A program made the translations under genes and the position numbers. This document shows positions 8,298 through 18,770 of a stretch of 64,000 bases of DNA, in pieces. The notes under the pieces were generated by a model. It was not told where the DNA came from and did no database searches. It saw only the letters and a list, made by a program, of their open reading frames with translations. Numbering within the stretch: the first letter of the stretch is position 1; each line of letters begins with the position of its first letter. Source of the DNA: Psychromonas sp. psych-6C06 (GTDB lineage Bacteria; Pseudomonadota; Gammaproteobacteria; Enterobacterales; Psychromonadaceae); the NCBI RefSeq assembly GCF_002835465.1, contig NZ_PIZM01000004.1, positions 62,001 to 126,000 on the forward strand. Reading direction: 5' to 3'.

Positions 8298-8321
8298 AAC
8301 CAGCAACTAGCTGGTTTTTTT
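8298..8321 (+). terminator. Intrinsic terminator ending tRNA block B
   Basis: Hairpin AACCAGC-AACTA-GCTGGTT followed by a T run. Two degraded copies of this terminator follow, near 8450-8470 and 8566-8583. Confidence 0.85.
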
Positions 8322-8350
8322 GTGCCTAAATTTCAGTAGATATAAAATTA

Positions 8351-8424
8351 ACGTGCAAGATTTAGGTTCAGCTATTCCAAAGTGCGCGTAAGGTGTAAGC
8401 GTTCAAGTCTCTCCTTGTGCACCA
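8351..8424 (+). pseudogene. Decayed tRNA-Leu remnant
   Basis: The anticodon-loop segment GATTTAGGTTC and the T-arm/acceptor segment TTCAAGTCTCTCCTT...GCACCA match the intact tRNA-Leu genes. The D-arm is gone, the anticodon stem no longer pairs and the acceptor stem is altered (TTGTGC). It is followed by a damaged copy of the block terminator. Not expected to yield a functional tRNA. Confidence 0.75.
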
Positions 8425-8603
8425 TTACTCTTCAATAGAGTAAACAATCAACCAGTAACTCGCTGTTTTTTGTGCCTAAATTTCAGTAGATATAAAATTA
8501 ACGTGCAAGGTATACAGACCCAAATAGATCCTTGAGTAGCATTACTCTTTCAATATGGATAACTAGCAACCAACTGTTTTTTGCACTTAAAAGAAAAGCT
8601 ACA

Positions 8604-9647
8604 TTATTTAGTTAAGTAGCTTAATACTGCATTGCTTATATTATTAAGTGTTTCGACTTGATCAACTGCCCCGACATTTACAGCCTCTCTTGGCATGCCA
8701 TAAACAACACAACTTTCTTCATCTTGAGAAAAATTAAATGCGCCAGCTTGTTTCATTTTTAACATGCCCTGTGCTCCATCTTTTCCCATGCCGGTTAACA
8801 TAACTCCCACAGCTTGATTACCAACACATAACGCAACAGAGTCAAATAACACGTCCACAGAAGGCCTATGTCTATTTACGGGATCTTGTTGGTTAAGTTG
8901 AGTATAATAGTTACCACCTCTTTTAGAAATTAACAGGTGGCTTCCTCCAGGCGCGATATAAGCAGTACCAGGTTTGATTAATTCATTGTGTATTGCCTCT
9001 TTAACTGAAATATCACAATGGTTATTTAGCCTTGCTGCGAATGATGCTGTAAATCCAGGAGGCATATGTTGCGTTATTACAATGGCAGGGCAATCGGTTG
9101 GCATTCCTAATAAAACTTGAAAAATTGCTTCTGTACCACCAGTCGAAGCACCAATAGCGATGATCTTTCGATTGGTTATCTGAGTATTTTCAATTAATAC
9201 ATTCTGCTTGGAAGGAATCGGAACTGCAGAAGCTTTCACCGCTTTAATTTTAGCCCCTGCCGCAATACGAATTTTATCCGCTATCATATCTCCGTATGCA
9301 CGCATCTCCTGCATTTGATCCATCTTCGGTTTAGTAACAAAATCAACAGCCCCTAAACTTAAGGCCTGAATCGTTACCGCAGAGCTTTTATCTGTTAATG
9401 TTGAAATCATCACAACCGGCATTGGTCGAAGTTTCATTAATTTTTCAAGAAAATCAAGCCCATTCATTTTGGGCATTTCAACGTCTAAAGTGAGTACATC
9501 GGGGTTTAGTGATTTAATTAATCCACGCGCCACATAAGGATCTGGAGCAGTTCCTACAACAACTAAACCTTCTTGCGCATCGATGACTTCAGTTAAAATA
9601 CGCCTAATTAGGGCCGAGTCATCTACAATTAAAACCTTAATAGCCAT
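8604..9647 (-). CDS. cheB: Chemotaxis protein-glutamate methylesterase/glutamine deamidase
   Basis: A 347-residue CheB. The N-terminal receiver domain ([14 protein letters not shown]; phosphoacceptor Asp in [12 protein letters not shown]) is joined to a C-terminal methylesterase domain with the catalytic Ser in GASTGGTEA, His in ITQHMPPGF and Asp in GMGKDGAQG. It removes methyl groups from chemoreceptors and deamidates Gln. The start at 9647 ([10 protein letters not shown]) has AGGA about 7 nt upstream; an in-frame ATG at 9659 overlaps the cheD stop. It is the last gene of the leftward che operon, directly after cheD. Confidence 0.95.
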   Translation of the reverse strand: MAIKVLIVDDSALIRRILTEVIDAQEGLVVVGTAPDPYVARGLIKSLNPDVLTLDVEMPKMNGLDFLEKLMKLRPMPVVMISTLTDKSSAVTIQALSLGAVDFVTKPKMDQMQEMRAYGDMIADKIRIAAGAKIKAVKASAVPIPSKQNVLIENTQITNRKIIAIGASTGGTEAIFQVLLGMPTDCPAIVITQHMPPGFTASFAARLNNHCDISVKEAIHNELIKPGTAYIAPGGSHLLISKRGGNYYTQLNQQDPVNRHRPSVDVLFDSVALCVGNQAVGVMLTGMGKDGAQGMLKMKQAGAFNFSQDEESCVVYGMPREAVNVGAVDQVETLNNISNAVLSYLTK

Positions 9648-9658
9648 CTTTTTCCTCA

Positions 9659-10252
9659 TTAATCAAATAATTCAATGTCACCCTCAACCTCTTCTTGGCT
9701 CATTTGAGTGAAATAGCTACCTTCTTGTTTTTCAATTTCTTGATTGTGTGTTTTAGTTAACTTACGAACCATTACTTTACCTGTTTGTGGAAAAAAACAA
9801 ATTTTTCTTGGATAAATATCTCCCAAGTCAGAAGCAATAACCGGGATGGCCTCATTATTAAGATAATCAATAATGAATGTACTATTATCCTGACCAATAT
9901 CAAAACTAGTAAAGTGATGCATGACCCTACCCCCACCAAAAACTTTCGCAACTAAATCTTCGCGCCTTCCCCCTTGCTGAATAATATGGTTAATTAACAC
10001 CTCCATTGCAAAACTACCATAACGTGCAGATTTGTTAAAATCAGAACTTGCTTTTCCAGGAAGCATAAAATGATTTAATCCACCTATACCGCGTTTTTTG
10101 TCCCAAATACAAGCAGCAACACAAGAACCTAGAACAGTGATAATAAGCTTATTGTGTTTACTCACATAATACTCACCGGGTAAGACGCGTATCGCTTCAC
10201 ATTTAAATTTTTTATCAAAGCAACGACTACTAGCTAGATGTTCCCTATCCAT
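9659..10252 (-). CDS. cheD: Chemoreceptor glutamine deamidase CheD
   Basis: A 197-residue CheD. The catalytic Cys lies in [12 protein letters not shown] and the partner His in [10 protein letters not shown]; later segments ([18 protein letters not shown]) are also typical. It deamidates receptor glutamines and in some species docks with CheC. No cheC is seen in the window. It lies between cheR and cheB with short spacers, as expected for one operon. Confidence 0.93.
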   Translation of the reverse strand: MDREHLASSRCFDKKFKCEAIRVLPGEYYVSKHNKLIITVLGSCVAACIWDKKRGIGGLNHFMLPGKASSDFNKSARYGSFAMEVLINHIIQQGGRREDLVAKVFGGGRVMHHFTSFDIGQDNSTFIIDYLNNEAIPVIASDLGDIYPRKICFFPQTGKVMVRKLTKTHNQEIEKQEGSYFTQMSQEEVEGDIELFD

Positions 10253-10261
10253 ATGTTTACC

Positions 10262-11089
10262 TTAACAACGTATATATACTGTTTGCTTATCAATTTTGAA
10301 AATATGGCTTGCTTCGGGAAAGCTTTCTGAGTGGCCGACAATCAGTAAACCACCTTTATTTAAGTATTTAGAAAATTTTTCTAATAATTGGTACTGGGTG
10401 GGCTTATCAAAATAAATCATGACATTTCTACAAAATATAATGTCAAATGTGCCTTTAATGGGCCAATCAGCAAGCAGATTTAATTGATTAAAAGTGATCA
10501 AAGATTTAATCTCAGGGCGCACCATGACATGCCCAGACTGCCCACCTGTTCCCTTTAAGAAAAAACGTTCTTTTTGTAATGCCGATAATTTATCGATATT
10601 GTCGATATGATATACTCCACATCTTGCTTTTTCTAAGACATTGGTGTCCAAGTCAGTCGCTAAAATTTTAACCGGTGGAGTCAATTTCCCATAGGTTGTC
10701 GCCACTGTCATTGCAATGCTATATGGCTCTTCCCCTGTTGAACTAGCAGCACACCAAATCTTAACGGGATCTTTTGTTGTCGCACGTGAAAAATGCGCTT
10801 TAAGGTGTTGAGAAAGTCTTTTAAAATGATGGGCTTCTCGAAAAAATGAAGTCAAGTTAGTAGTCAGCGCATTAATAAATTCTTCCCACTCAGGATGATG
10901 AACATCATCTAATATTTTTAGATAAGTATCAAAACGATGTATTTTTAGTTTGCGTAACCGTTTCGCTAAGCGACTGTAAACTAGGTCTGTTTTTTGTGCA
11001 CTAAGCGAAATTCCAGCATGATCATAAATTAATTGCTGAACATGAGAAAAGTCATTGGCGGTAAAAACAAATTCACGGTCGCTACTCAT
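10262..11089 (-). CDS. cheR: Chemotaxis protein-glutamate methyltransferase
   Basis: A 275-residue CheR, the SAM-dependent methyltransferase that methylates chemoreceptor glutamates. The N-terminal helical domain (FVFTANDFSHVQQLIYDHAG) is followed by the SAM-binding motif WCAASSTGEEPYSIAM and the FDIIFCRNVMIYFD motif. The neighbouring Aer-like receptor ends in an x-W-x-x-F tail that such CheR proteins can dock to. Confidence 0.95.
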   Translation of the reverse strand: MSSDREFVFTANDFSHVQQLIYDHAGISLSAQKTDLVYSRLAKRLRKLKIHRFDTYLKILDDVHHPEWEEFINALTTNLTSFFREAHHFKRLSQHLKAHFSRATTKDPVKIWCAASSTGEEPYSIAMTVATTYGKLTPPVKILATDLDTNVLEKARCGVYHIDNIDKLSALQKERFFLKGTGGQSGHVMVRPEIKSLITFNQLNLLADWPIKGTFDIIFCRNVMIYFDKPTQYQLLEKFSKYLNKGGLLIVGHSESFPEASHIFKIDKQTVYIRC

Positions 11090-11133
11090 ATCATTCCCTA
11101 ATTAAAATACCTCTAATACAAGAGGCATTAATC

Positions 11134-13713
11134 TTAAAATTCAGACCATTCATCATCATCTGAGACTTTAGATGAGTTATTATATGAAGCACCTGCCTTA
11201 GTACTTTCAATCGCTTTCATATTGGCGCTCATTGCCGTTGAAGAGTGGCCAGCACCAGTATTAAACACGCTCACAGAAACACTTAAGTTACCTGCTTGCT
11301 CCTCTAATGACTCAGCGGCAGCTGCGGCTTCTTCAACTAATGCAGCATTTTGTTGTGTGACTTCATCCATTTGTGTGATTGCTTGACTAACTTGATCAAT
11401 ACCAGAGCTTTGCTCCTCTGAAGCAGTTGCTATCTCTGCCATGATATCGGTAACACTCTTAACCGCATTAACAATTTCATCCATCGTTTTGCCTGCTTCA
11501 TCAACTAATTTTGCACCGACTTCAACTTTATCAACCGAATCACCGATCAACGTTTTTATCTCTTTCGCAGCAGCCGCAGAGCGTTGTGCCAAACTACGTA
11601 CTTCGGATGCAACGACCGCAAACCCTCTACCCTGCTCCCCCGCACGAGCGGCTTCTACCGCTGCATTTAACGCCAGAATATTCGTTTGGAATGCAATACC
11701 GTCTATCACTGAAATAATATCGACAATTTCTCTTGAACTCTCATTGATATCACTCATCGTTTTCACCACTTTACCAACAACATCCCCCCCTTTCACGGCG
11801 ATATCTGAAGCACCATTAGCAAGTTGATTTGCTTGTTTCGCATTTTCAGCATTTTGCTTAACGGTGGTGGTCAGCTCTTCCATACTTGAAGCCGTTTCTT
11901 CGAGACTAGATGCTTGCTCTTCAGTGCGTTGCGAGAGATCGCTATTACCCATCGCAATCTCTTTTGAGGCAGTATTAATCGTATCAGTCGCTTCTTGGAT
12001 TTGTAACACAATCTCTTTGAGTTTATCCGCAGTTAGATTTGAATCATCTTTTAATTGTCCAAAAGTCCCCTGGTATTCATTGGTAATGCGGTCAGTCAGA
12101 TCGCCTTTAGAAAGTGCAGACAACATTCTAACCACTTCGGTTAAACCTGTTTCACTGGTTTCCATTAAACTATTAATAGCAGCACTCAGTTGCGTAAAGA
12201 ATTTATTTTTGCCTTCTAAATCCATACGTTTAGTGAAGTCTCCTTCAATTGCTCCATTTACAACTCCTTCCACCTCTTTTTCAACTGCGACTTCTGCTGT
12301 TCTATCTGTCCACTCGATTACAGAGCCAAGGCGATCGCCCGCCTCATTGATCACAGGGTTTGCAACAAGTAAGAAGGTACGTCCGCCAACCATGATCTCA
12401 GTTTTAAATTCAGAGGTAAATGTGGCTAATAATTTTTTCTGGTGTTCAGGTTTTTTATGGAATTGGTCAATGTTACTTCCGGGTAATTTATCAACATCAA
12501 AGCTAGGTAACTCTTTACGCAAGTCATCTTGTGCATTGCGTAACATAGGCACAATAGAATTATTCATATAAATGATATTTCGATTATTATCAGCAATCAT
12601 CACATTAGTACTCACACTGTCTAAACCTATTTTGATGCGTGTCGCTTCATTAGCAGCACGTTTCATATCTTCCACTTCAAAGCCAAGTTTAATCTGCATC
12701 ATTTTGAGATAAAGTAGAACAGAATTAATCTCATCGTCACTGTTTGTTTCGACATCAAAGCTGTAATTACCTTGGCATAATTCACGTAAATAACCTTGTG
12801 CTCTCTCCGAAGGCTGCAACAGCAGTTGGCTAAATTTACGCATTAAAAAGATAAATATTACAATCGCTAAAAGAGTGGAGACAATCATAAAGGTTGATTT
12901 ATAAACAAAGCTATTCTCATGCTTGATATATAGCGTTTTAGCATGAGTTAATGTCTCATCCAATTCTTTTAACGGAGGTAGTGACATCGTCTTAAATTTT
13001 TCAATATCTGTATTAGATAAAAAACCATTTTCATGTAGGGATGATTGTAATTCATGAATAGTCGTTGCAACCTGTCGTTCATTTTCTAAGTTTTTAATAT
13101 GGTCGGCATAAATATCATTCAGCACTTGATCCGTTTCATAATTAGCTAAAAATCCAATCCCTAAACCAACAAACAATGTCAGCACTAAAAAGGCCAACAA
13201 TGTATTGATCCTTTTTTTGAAATTCATATTTGTAAAAAATGCTAATTTATCGGTCCACTTAGGCGTAATTACCTGACCATGATATATCTGCATATCGCCC
13301 TGCTTACCTTGCTTAAATAAGCGATAAATTGCAGAGATGGCTTCGATATCAGTACGTGATGGCGCTTCTCGAACCGACATATAGCCTGTTATTTGACCAT
13401 TTTCTATAATCGGCGTTGCATTTGCTTTTACCCAATAAAAGTCACCATTTTTACAGCGATTTTTTACAAAGCCTGTCCAAGGAATTCCCGCTTTTAAATC
13501 GCGCCATAAATCTTCAAAGGCTTCAGCTGGCATATCAGGATGGCGAACTATATTTTGAGGTTGCCCCATCAATTCAGCTTCCGTGAAACCACTAATTCGT
13601 AAAAAATCATCATTGATGTAAGTGATATTGCCTTGCATATCGGTATTCGAAACAATTAAATCTTTATCGGTTAACACATACTCATTATTAGTAACTGGCG
13701 TATTATTTCGCAT
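11134..13713 (-). CDS. Aer-like PAS-HAMP methyl-accepting chemotaxis receptor
   Basis: An 859-residue receptor. Residues 15-120 form a PAS domain close to E. coli Aer, including [17 protein letters not shown] and [21 protein letters not shown], so FAD-based redox or oxygen sensing is likely. TM1 (about 171-190), an 80-residue periplasmic loop and TM2 (about 273-291) follow. Next come HAMP, a second PAS-like region (about 355-480), further HAMP-like repeats, and the MCP signalling tip ([20 protein letters not shown]). The C-terminus EWSEF fits the x-W-x-x-F CheR-docking pentapeptide. It is larger than Aer (about 500) and sits between cheW and cheR. Confidence 0.9.
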   Translation of the reverse strand: MRNNTPVTNNEYVLTDKDLIVSNTDMQGNITYINDDFLRISGFTEAELMGQPQNIVRHPDMPAEAFEDLWRDLKAGIPWTGFVKNRCKNGDFYWVKANATPIIENGQITGYMSVREAPSRTDIEAISAIYRLFKQGKQGDMQIYHGQVITPKWTDKLAFFTNMNFKKRINTLLAFLVLTLFVGLGIGFLANYETDQVLNDIYADHIKNLENERQVATTIHELQSSLHENGFLSNTDIEKFKTMSLPPLKELDETLTHAKTLYIKHENSFVYKSTFMIVSTLLAIVIFIFLMRKFSQLLLQPSERAQGYLRELCQGNYSFDVETNSDDEINSVLLYLKMMQIKLGFEVEDMKRAANEATRIKIGLDSVSTNVMIADNNRNIIYMNNSIVPMLRNAQDDLRKELPSFDVDKLPGSNIDQFHKKPEHQKKLLATFTSEFKTEIMVGGRTFLLVANPVINEAGDRLGSVIEWTDRTAEVAVEKEVEGVVNGAIEGDFTKRMDLEGKNKFFTQLSAAINSLMETSETGLTEVVRMLSALSKGDLTDRITNEYQGTFGQLKDDSNLTADKLKEIVLQIQEATDTINTASKEIAMGNSDLSQRTEEQASSLEETASSMEELTTTVKQNAENAKQANQLANGASDIAVKGGDVVGKVVKTMSDINESSREIVDIISVIDGIAFQTNILALNAAVEAARAGEQGRGFAVVASEVRSLAQRSAAAAKEIKTLIGDSVDKVEVGAKLVDEAGKTMDEIVNAVKSVTDIMAEIATASEEQSSGIDQVSQAITQMDEVTQQNAALVEEAAAAAESLEEQAGNLSVSVSVFNTGAGHSSTAMSANMKAIESTKAGASYNNSSKVSDDDEWSEF

Positions 13714-13771
13714 AGTGGTGTCCCTTCAACTAAAACTACTGATTTAAAATTAGATTCATTGGCGTATTTTT

Positions 13772-14278
13772 TTAAGCTAGCGCTTCAACTAACGCCATCT
13801 CTTTACTGGTCATAAGATTTTCAATATCGATTAGAATCAACATGCGTTCATCTATAACACCTAAACCTCGAATATATTGTGTGTCTAGTACAGCCCCAAA
13901 CTCTGGCGCATCTTTAATTTGTGACTCATTCAGCGATATCACATCAGAGACACCATCAACAACCATGCCTACAACACGCTCTGCCACATTTAAAATAATA
14001 ACCACCGTCATCTCATTGTAAGTCACTTCACCCAGACTGAATTTAATACGCATATCTACAATGGGAACAATAATGCCTCGAAGATTGATCACCCCTTTTA
14101 TAAAATCGGGCATGTTCGCTATCGTTGTTACCGAGTCATAACCTCTTATCTCCTGTACGGTCAAGATATCAATTCCGTACTCTTCTTCACCCAATGTGAA
14201 GGTTAAATAACCATTATCATCTGTACTGCTCATCTCATCGACAAAGCTGTTTGCAGACTCTTGTTCGTTTTGTGGCAT
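13772..14278 (-). CDS. cheW: Chemotaxis coupling protein CheW
   Basis: A 168-residue single-domain CheW that links receptors to CheA in the signalling array. It shows the CheW fold signatures [41 protein letters not shown] and [11 protein letters not shown]. It carries a short acidic N-terminal extension. It lies between cheA (17 nt upstream) and the Aer-like receptor gene. Confidence 0.94.
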   Translation of the reverse strand: MPQNEQESANSFVDEMSSTDDNGYLTFTLGEEEYGIDILTVQEIRGYDSVTTIANMPDFIKGVINLRGIIVPIVDMRIKFSLGEVTYNEMTVVIILNVAERVVGMVVDGVSDVISLNESQIKDAPEFGAVLDTQYIRGLGVIDERMLILIDIENLMTSKEMALVEALA

Positions 14279-14295
14279 GCTTTTCTCCTGCTCAA

Positions 14296-16467
14296 TTAAT
14301 CGCTTTCACTTACCAAACCTGCAACATCTAAAATTAGTGCAACACTGCCATCTCCCATAATAGTTGCCCCTGAAATACAAGGCACCGCATGAAAATTGGT
14401 TTCAAGGCTTTTTAGTACAACCTGTTGTTGCCCCTCTAACTGGTCAACCAATAACGCTATTTTTTTATTATTACTTTCTAGCAATACTAAAATGCCATCA
14501 CTTGCCTCTTTAATGTCGGTCTGAATATTAAATAACTCATGTAATGCAAGCATCGGAATATAATCACCACGCACTTTAACTACCGTCCCAGTGCCATTAA
14601 TTTTTTTTATATCTTGTGGTTGGGGTTGTAATGACTCAGATATAAAAGTCAGTGGGATAATATATATTTGCCCGGCAACAGAGATAGACATGCCATCTAA
14701 AATCGCCAAAGTAAGTGGTAAACGGATGGAGATAGTAGAGCCTTCACCTGCCTGAGAATATATCTCTACCTGCCCCCCCATGGAGTGAATATTTCGTTTA
14801 ACAACATCCATTCCAACACCTCGTCCAGAAACATCAGTCACTTGGTCTGCGGTAGAAAAACCAGCTGAAAAAATAAGTTGGTAAACATCGTTGTCGGAGA
14901 TATTTTCATCGACTTGTAATCCACGCTCTATTGCTTTGCTTAATATTTTATCTCGGTTTAAACCCGCACCATCATCACTGATATTAATCACGACATTACC
15001 ACCTTCATAAAAAGCACTTAGGGTTATCGTGCCTGATTCAGGTTTACCATTAGCGATGCGCTCTTCAGGCATCTCAATTCCATGATCAATACTGTTTCTG
15101 ATTAGATGAGTGAGCGGATCAGCAAGTTGCTCCACCAACCCTTTGTCTAACTCAGTTTCATCACCCACCATACGCAAATCAATTTTTTTGTTTAATTTAT
15201 TTGAAAGGTCACGAACAACTCGCGGAAAACGCCCAAATACAAAACTGATTGGCATCATTCGAATCGACATTACAGACTCTTGAAGATCACGGGTATTGCG
15301 CTCTAATTGAGTGAGTCGATTTAGTAAAATATCGTGCTCAGATGGATCAAGGTTATTTGATATCTGCATCAGCATCGCTTGTGTAATCACCAGTTCGCCA
15401 ACTTGGTTAATTAATTGATCAACTTTTTCAGTATTAACACGTATTGAAGTCTCAACCTGTGTGGCTGTTTTTGCAGCAGGACGCTTTTTTCGCTCCGGTG
15501 AAGTCATCACTTGCTTTACACTTTCTTTCTTTTCCTCTCGCCCATCCAAAAAACCATAGGCTTCGGTTTCAACTTCTTGATCATTGCTAACAGCAGTATC
15601 CTGCACAACTGAACTGTTCTCTATCAAGTCACTAACAGGAGCTTCATCATCACAAAACAGACCATAGCTATCATCATTACTTTCTAACGCGTTATCTTGC
15701 AAAGCAGCTGTTGCTTCATGCTCTTCAGGTTCAAACAAGCCAAAACATGCTTGCGGTTCGATATCATCATCAAAAAACCCAAAACTATCATCATCATCTG
15801 TTTCAATTAAATCGGTTACCAATATTGAATCGGGCTCTGCAATAAATGAGATAATATCTATCAGCTCTTCATTGCTTGAATGGCAGTTAGATAAGACTAA
15901 TAGCCACTTTGTAAAACCTGCAACGACTTCGGAATGCTGTGTTAATGCGCCAAGGCTAGCCAACTCTTGCAATAGGTTCTCAGGGTTTTCATCATTATCA
16001 ACCAAGAAAGAGATTTGTTTATCAGCTATTTCTTCCTCTGCAGTGAATGATGTTACTTCTTCAACGGAGGTCTCCGGAGGGCTTGATAGTTTTTGTAATT
16101 GATTGCAAACAGCTTCTATCAAGCTACTTTCAACAGGCTCTCCTCCCTCTTGATGTACCTCTTTCTGCTCAGCCAACACATCGCCAGCTTTTAAAAAAGC
16201 ATCAATCATTTCAGTGGTTAGAGCGAGTTCCTCTTTGCGTAACTTATCCAGTAAAGTTTCAAGTATATGCGTCACCTGTGTCATATCTTCAAAACCAAAA
16301 ATACCCGCCCCCCCTTTGATGGAGTGCGCGGCCCTAAAAATGGCATTAAGATCTTCGAGGTTTGGCTCATTGACATCAATATCAAGCAGCAATGATTCCA
16401 TATTGGTTAGGTGCTCTGATACTTCTTCAAAAAATACAGCATTAAACTGTTGCATATCTATAGACAT
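14296..16467 (-). CDS. cheA: Chemotaxis histidine kinase CheA
   Basis: A 723-residue CheA. The P1/HPt domain carries the phosphorylatable His near residue 48 in [16 protein letters not shown] long acidic linker (roughly residues 130-330) contains repeated S/D-x-GLF/GFF-D-D motifs in place of an obvious P2. The dimerization helices, the HATPase (N box [12 protein letters not shown] boxes ISDDGAGL and [13 protein letters not shown]) and the C-terminal CheW-like P5 domain follow. It phosphorylates the adjacent CheY and CheB. Confidence 0.95.
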   Translation of the reverse strand: MSIDMQQFNAVFFEEVSEHLTNMESLLLDIDVNEPNLEDLNAIFRAAHSIKGGAGIFGFEDMTQVTHILETLLDKLRKEELALTTEMIDAFLKAGDVLAEQKEVHQEGGEPVESSLIEAVCNQLQKLSSPPETSVEEVTSFTAEEEIADKQISFLVDNDENPENLLQELASLGALTQHSEVVAGFTKWLLVLSNCHSSNEELIDIISFIAEPDSILVTDLIETDDDDSFGFFDDDIEPQACFGLFEPEEHEATAALQDNALESNDDSYGLFCDDEAPVSDLIENSSVVQDTAVSNDQEVETEAYGFLDGREEKKESVKQVMTSPERKKRPAAKTATQVETSIRVNTEKVDQLINQVGELVITQAMLMQISNNLDPSEHDILLNRLTQLERNTRDLQESVMSIRMMPISFVFGRFPRVVRDLSNKLNKKIDLRMVGDETELDKGLVEQLADPLTHLIRNSIDHGIEMPEERIANGKPESGTITLSAFYEGGNVVINISDDGAGLNRDKILSKAIERGLQVDENISDNDVYQLIFSAGFSTADQVTDVSGRGVGMDVVKRNIHSMGGQVEIYSQAGEGSTISIRLPLTLAILDGMSISVAGQIYIIPLTFISESLQPQPQDIKKINGTGTVVKVRGDYIPMLALHELFNIQTDIKEASDGILVLLESNNKKIALLVDQLEGQQQVVLKSLETNFHAVPCISGATIMGDGSVALILDVAGLVSESD

Positions 16468-16506
16468 ATCAATGACTCGCTCTTACATAATTGCCCAAGA
16501 TATAAA

Positions 16507-16872
16507 CTAGCCTAATACTTTAGAGGTTAATTCAAGAAGTTTTGCGGGATTAAAAGGTTTCACCATCCAGCCAGTGGCACCAGCGGCTTTACCTTTCGCT
16601 TTCATGTCAGACCCAGCCTCAGTGGTCAACATAACAATGGGTGTGCGTTGATAACCAGGTAATCCACGCAATGATTTAACCAGCGTAATACCATCCATTC
16701 TAGGCATATTTTGATCCGTTAATACGAAATCAAAACGGCTCTTTTTACACATATCAAACCCTTCTTGGCCATCTTTTGCCAACGAAACTTGATATTTTGC
16801 CGATAACAATGTCACCTCTACCATCTGGCGAATTGATACTGAGTCATCAACTACTAAAATATGCTTTGCCAT
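16507..16872 (-). CDS. cheY: Chemotaxis response regulator CheY
   Basis: A 121-residue stand-alone receiver: acidic pair DD at 9-10, phosphoacceptor Asp53 in VLTDQNMPRMDG, Thr83/84 and Lys105 in GWMVKPF. There is no output domain. It lies between the membrane MCP gene and cheA. There is no cheZ nearby and no flagellar gene in the window, so its target (flagellar switch or another output) cannot be read from context. Confidence 0.92.
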   Translation of the reverse strand: MAKHILVVDDSVSIRQMVEVTLLSAKYQVSLAKDGQEGFDMCKKSRFDFVLTDQNMPRMDGITLVKSLRGLPGYQRTPIVMLTTEAGSDMKAKGKAAGATGWMVKPFNPAKLLELTSKVLG

Positions 16873-16894
16873 TTATATTCCCTCTATTTACTAT

Positions 16895-18067
16895 TCAAAA
16901 GAATTCTACTTCACCACCATCCATTGTTGATGATGAAACTGGGTTATGTGATTTCTCCTCTTTAGTGCGTTTATACTTTTCTACAATTTCATTTATCTCA
17001 TCGGGAATATTTTCCCCTTTCATTGATTCTATTTCCTGCATCAGTCCATGTAACAAACCAATGTCGTCAGCAGTAAATTGCAAACTTTGAATGCTAATAT
17101 CACCAAATTGCAAACCACGAAGTGCATTATGAACCGCATCAACTAACTGTGAGGCCAAACTATCAAGATTACGTGTCATTTCTAAATCATTATCTGCTTT
17201 ATCAGACAGTTGTTTAATCGCAACGTTAAGCTCATCTTTTGAGTTATGTACATAATCGAGATCTTGAGAAGCGATATTTTTGACCTCTTTAGAAAGATCG
17301 GAAATTAACTCATTCATGGCACTCAACTGCTTCTGAATAGTATGGCTGACCTCTGTTGAGCTGTTTGAAAGGGAGCGGACTTCACCTGCAACTACCGCAA
17401 AACCTCGCCCAGCTTCTCCTGCTCGAGCGGCTTCAATAGCTGCATTTAGTGCAAGTAAATTAGTTTGTGAAGCAATCTGCTCTATCCCTTGTAGCGCTTT
17501 CATAACTCCCGGCATTTGTGCACTAATATGTTCAACTTTCTCTGATAGATAAACAGATTCATTGCCCATATTGCTGGCAATTTCTATAAAGTGATTAAGT
17601 GTGGAGGATGTTTTTTTGGCAAATTCAGCCATATCCATGTTGCTCTTAGCCACATTTTCATCTTCAACTCCAAGCAGTGAATGTAAATAACTCTGCTGTT
17701 GATCAAGTAATGATTGTATCGCCATGAATGCATCGGATAGTGTGCTGATAGCGCCCTTTTGTGTACCGATAAGATCAGATAAATCACTTTGATTATTACG
17801 TAAGCTACCTAGGCTTTGGTGTGCTAGCCCTTTAGCGCTTGATAATATTTTTTCACAACTTTCAATTTCATTAGAAGTTAAGTTTAAGCAACTATTAGCG
17901 TCAATCTTTAGTTGGGGCTGTTTCACGAGATAATGGCTTAACAATGTGGTGCTGAGGATGGCAACAATGATGACTACTTCAGAAGGAAAAAACTGCAATG
18001 CTATTAGCGAAGAAATCAAAATAATTGCTGTATAAAACAGCTTATTTAGCATCACTTTTTTTAACAT
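16895..18067 (-). CDS. Membrane MCP-like signalling protein without a periplasmic sensor domain
   Basis: About 390 residues. Two closely spaced N-terminal membrane helices leave almost no periplasmic loop. They are followed by helices and the conserved MCP hairpin tip ([34 protein letters not shown]). After the hairpin lies [17 protein letters not shown], with a D-x3-Q spacing like the CheZ phosphatase motif. The ATG at 18067 has AAGG at good spacing; a TTG at 18094 would add 9 residues. It is the first gene of the leftward che cluster, just before cheY. Confidence 0.85.
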   Translation of the reverse strand: MLKKVMLNKLFYTAIILISSLIALQFFPSEVVIIVAILSTTLLSHYLVKQPQLKIDANSCLNLTSNEIESCEKILSSAKGLAHQSLGSLRNNQSDLSDLIGTQKGAISTLSDAFMAIQSLLDQQQSYLHSLLGVEDENVAKSNMDMAEFAKKTSSTLNHFIEIASNMGNESVYLSEKVEHISAQMPGVMKALQGIEQIASQTNLLALNAAIEAARAGEAGRGFAVVAGEVRSLSNSSTEVSHTIQKQLSAMNELISDLSKEVKNIASQDLDYVHNSKDELNVAIKQLSDKADNDLEMTRNLDSLASQLVDAVHNALRGLQFGDISIQSLQFTADDIGLLHGLMQEIESMKGENIPDEINEIVEKYKRTKEEKSHNPVSSSTMDGGEVEFF

Positions 18068-18196
18068 ATTCCACAGCCTTGATTTATTTAACAATTATTT
18101 AACTGTAGACACCTTTTTTAGATACTTAATATTTTATTTTTAATTGATTATCACAAGTTGATCAAGATCACTGCATAATAATAAGGCTAACTTGTA

Positions 18197-18583
18197 TCAC
18201 TCTAAGTCAATAGAGCGAATCGCTTTCTTTAAAAAATTGGAGTGATTCTGAAATTTAATACTGCTTTTTTTCCCTTTATGAGCATGTAATAGGCTTTCAA
18301 CATTGACTAGCTCTTGAAATAACCACCCCCTTATCATCGAGTAATAGCGGCTATCCGTACCATAACGGTAAATAGTTTGAAGCGCTTCTTCATCGCGTTT
18401 TTTCAACGCAGATTGAAGCGCTTCTACCATTAAGCCTATTTGATAAGTTTGATCATTGAGTGTGCGAGAAGCCATGTCAGAAGATTGTGATGTAGCGGGA
18501 CTACTTGAGGGGACGGTGGCATAAAGCGAACTTATAGTACACAGTGTAACTGCCAAAAAAGTAAATTTAAACAATTTGCGCAC
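18197..18583 (-). CDS. Small secreted protein of unknown function
   Basis: A 128-residue protein that I do not recognise. It has a clear Sec signal peptide (about 20 residues, ending SSLYA), then a Ser/Thr-rich linker, then a mostly helical domain with ALQSALKKRDEEALQTIYRYG and a basic C-terminus (NFLKKAIRSIDLE). The GTG start at 18583 has GGAG 6 nt upstream; a TTG at 18616 would bury the signal peptide. It lies upstream of the che cluster on the same strand across about 100 nt, so a link to chemotaxis is possible but unproven. Confidence 0.6.
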   Translation of the reverse strand: MRKLFKFTFLAVTLCTISSLYATVPSSSPATSQSSDMASRTLNDQTYQIGLMVEALQSALKKRDEEALQTIYRYGTDSRYYSMIRGWLFQELVNVESLLHAHKGKKSSIKFQNHSNFLKKAIRSIDLE

Positions 18584-18770
18584 AGCAAGCTCCAAAGAAA
18601 AAGTAGAATGATTCAAAGGTTAATTTATCGTTAATTTAATGAGTAAACAATCAACATCGCGTCATCGCGGGAGGATAGTCGGATTTAAAATAACTATTTT
18701 ATCGCTAACGCTTAATGCTAAGCGCATTAAATGTTAAATTATCACTCATTAGAAAAAGCGAGTAATTAAG

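Larger units (their letters stand above)
8272..8603. other. Intergenic stretch of decaying tRNA-block copies
   Basis: After the last tRNA this 330-nt stretch has no gene. It contains the block B terminator, the tRNA-Leu remnant, and a 44-bp perfect direct repeat (8316-8359 and 8466-8509) with a 150-bp period. Each period contains an ATTACTCTT...GAGTAAACAATCAACCAG-like segment and a degrading terminator. The last period (about 8500-8590) barely resembles a tRNA. Confidence 0.7.

Noticed and set aside
11441-12571. Long open frames on the plus strand opposite the Aer-like receptor gene
   Set aside because: Antisense shadows of a well-supported coding gene; composition is Ser/Thr/Ala-rich as expected from an antisense reading, with no family resemblance.
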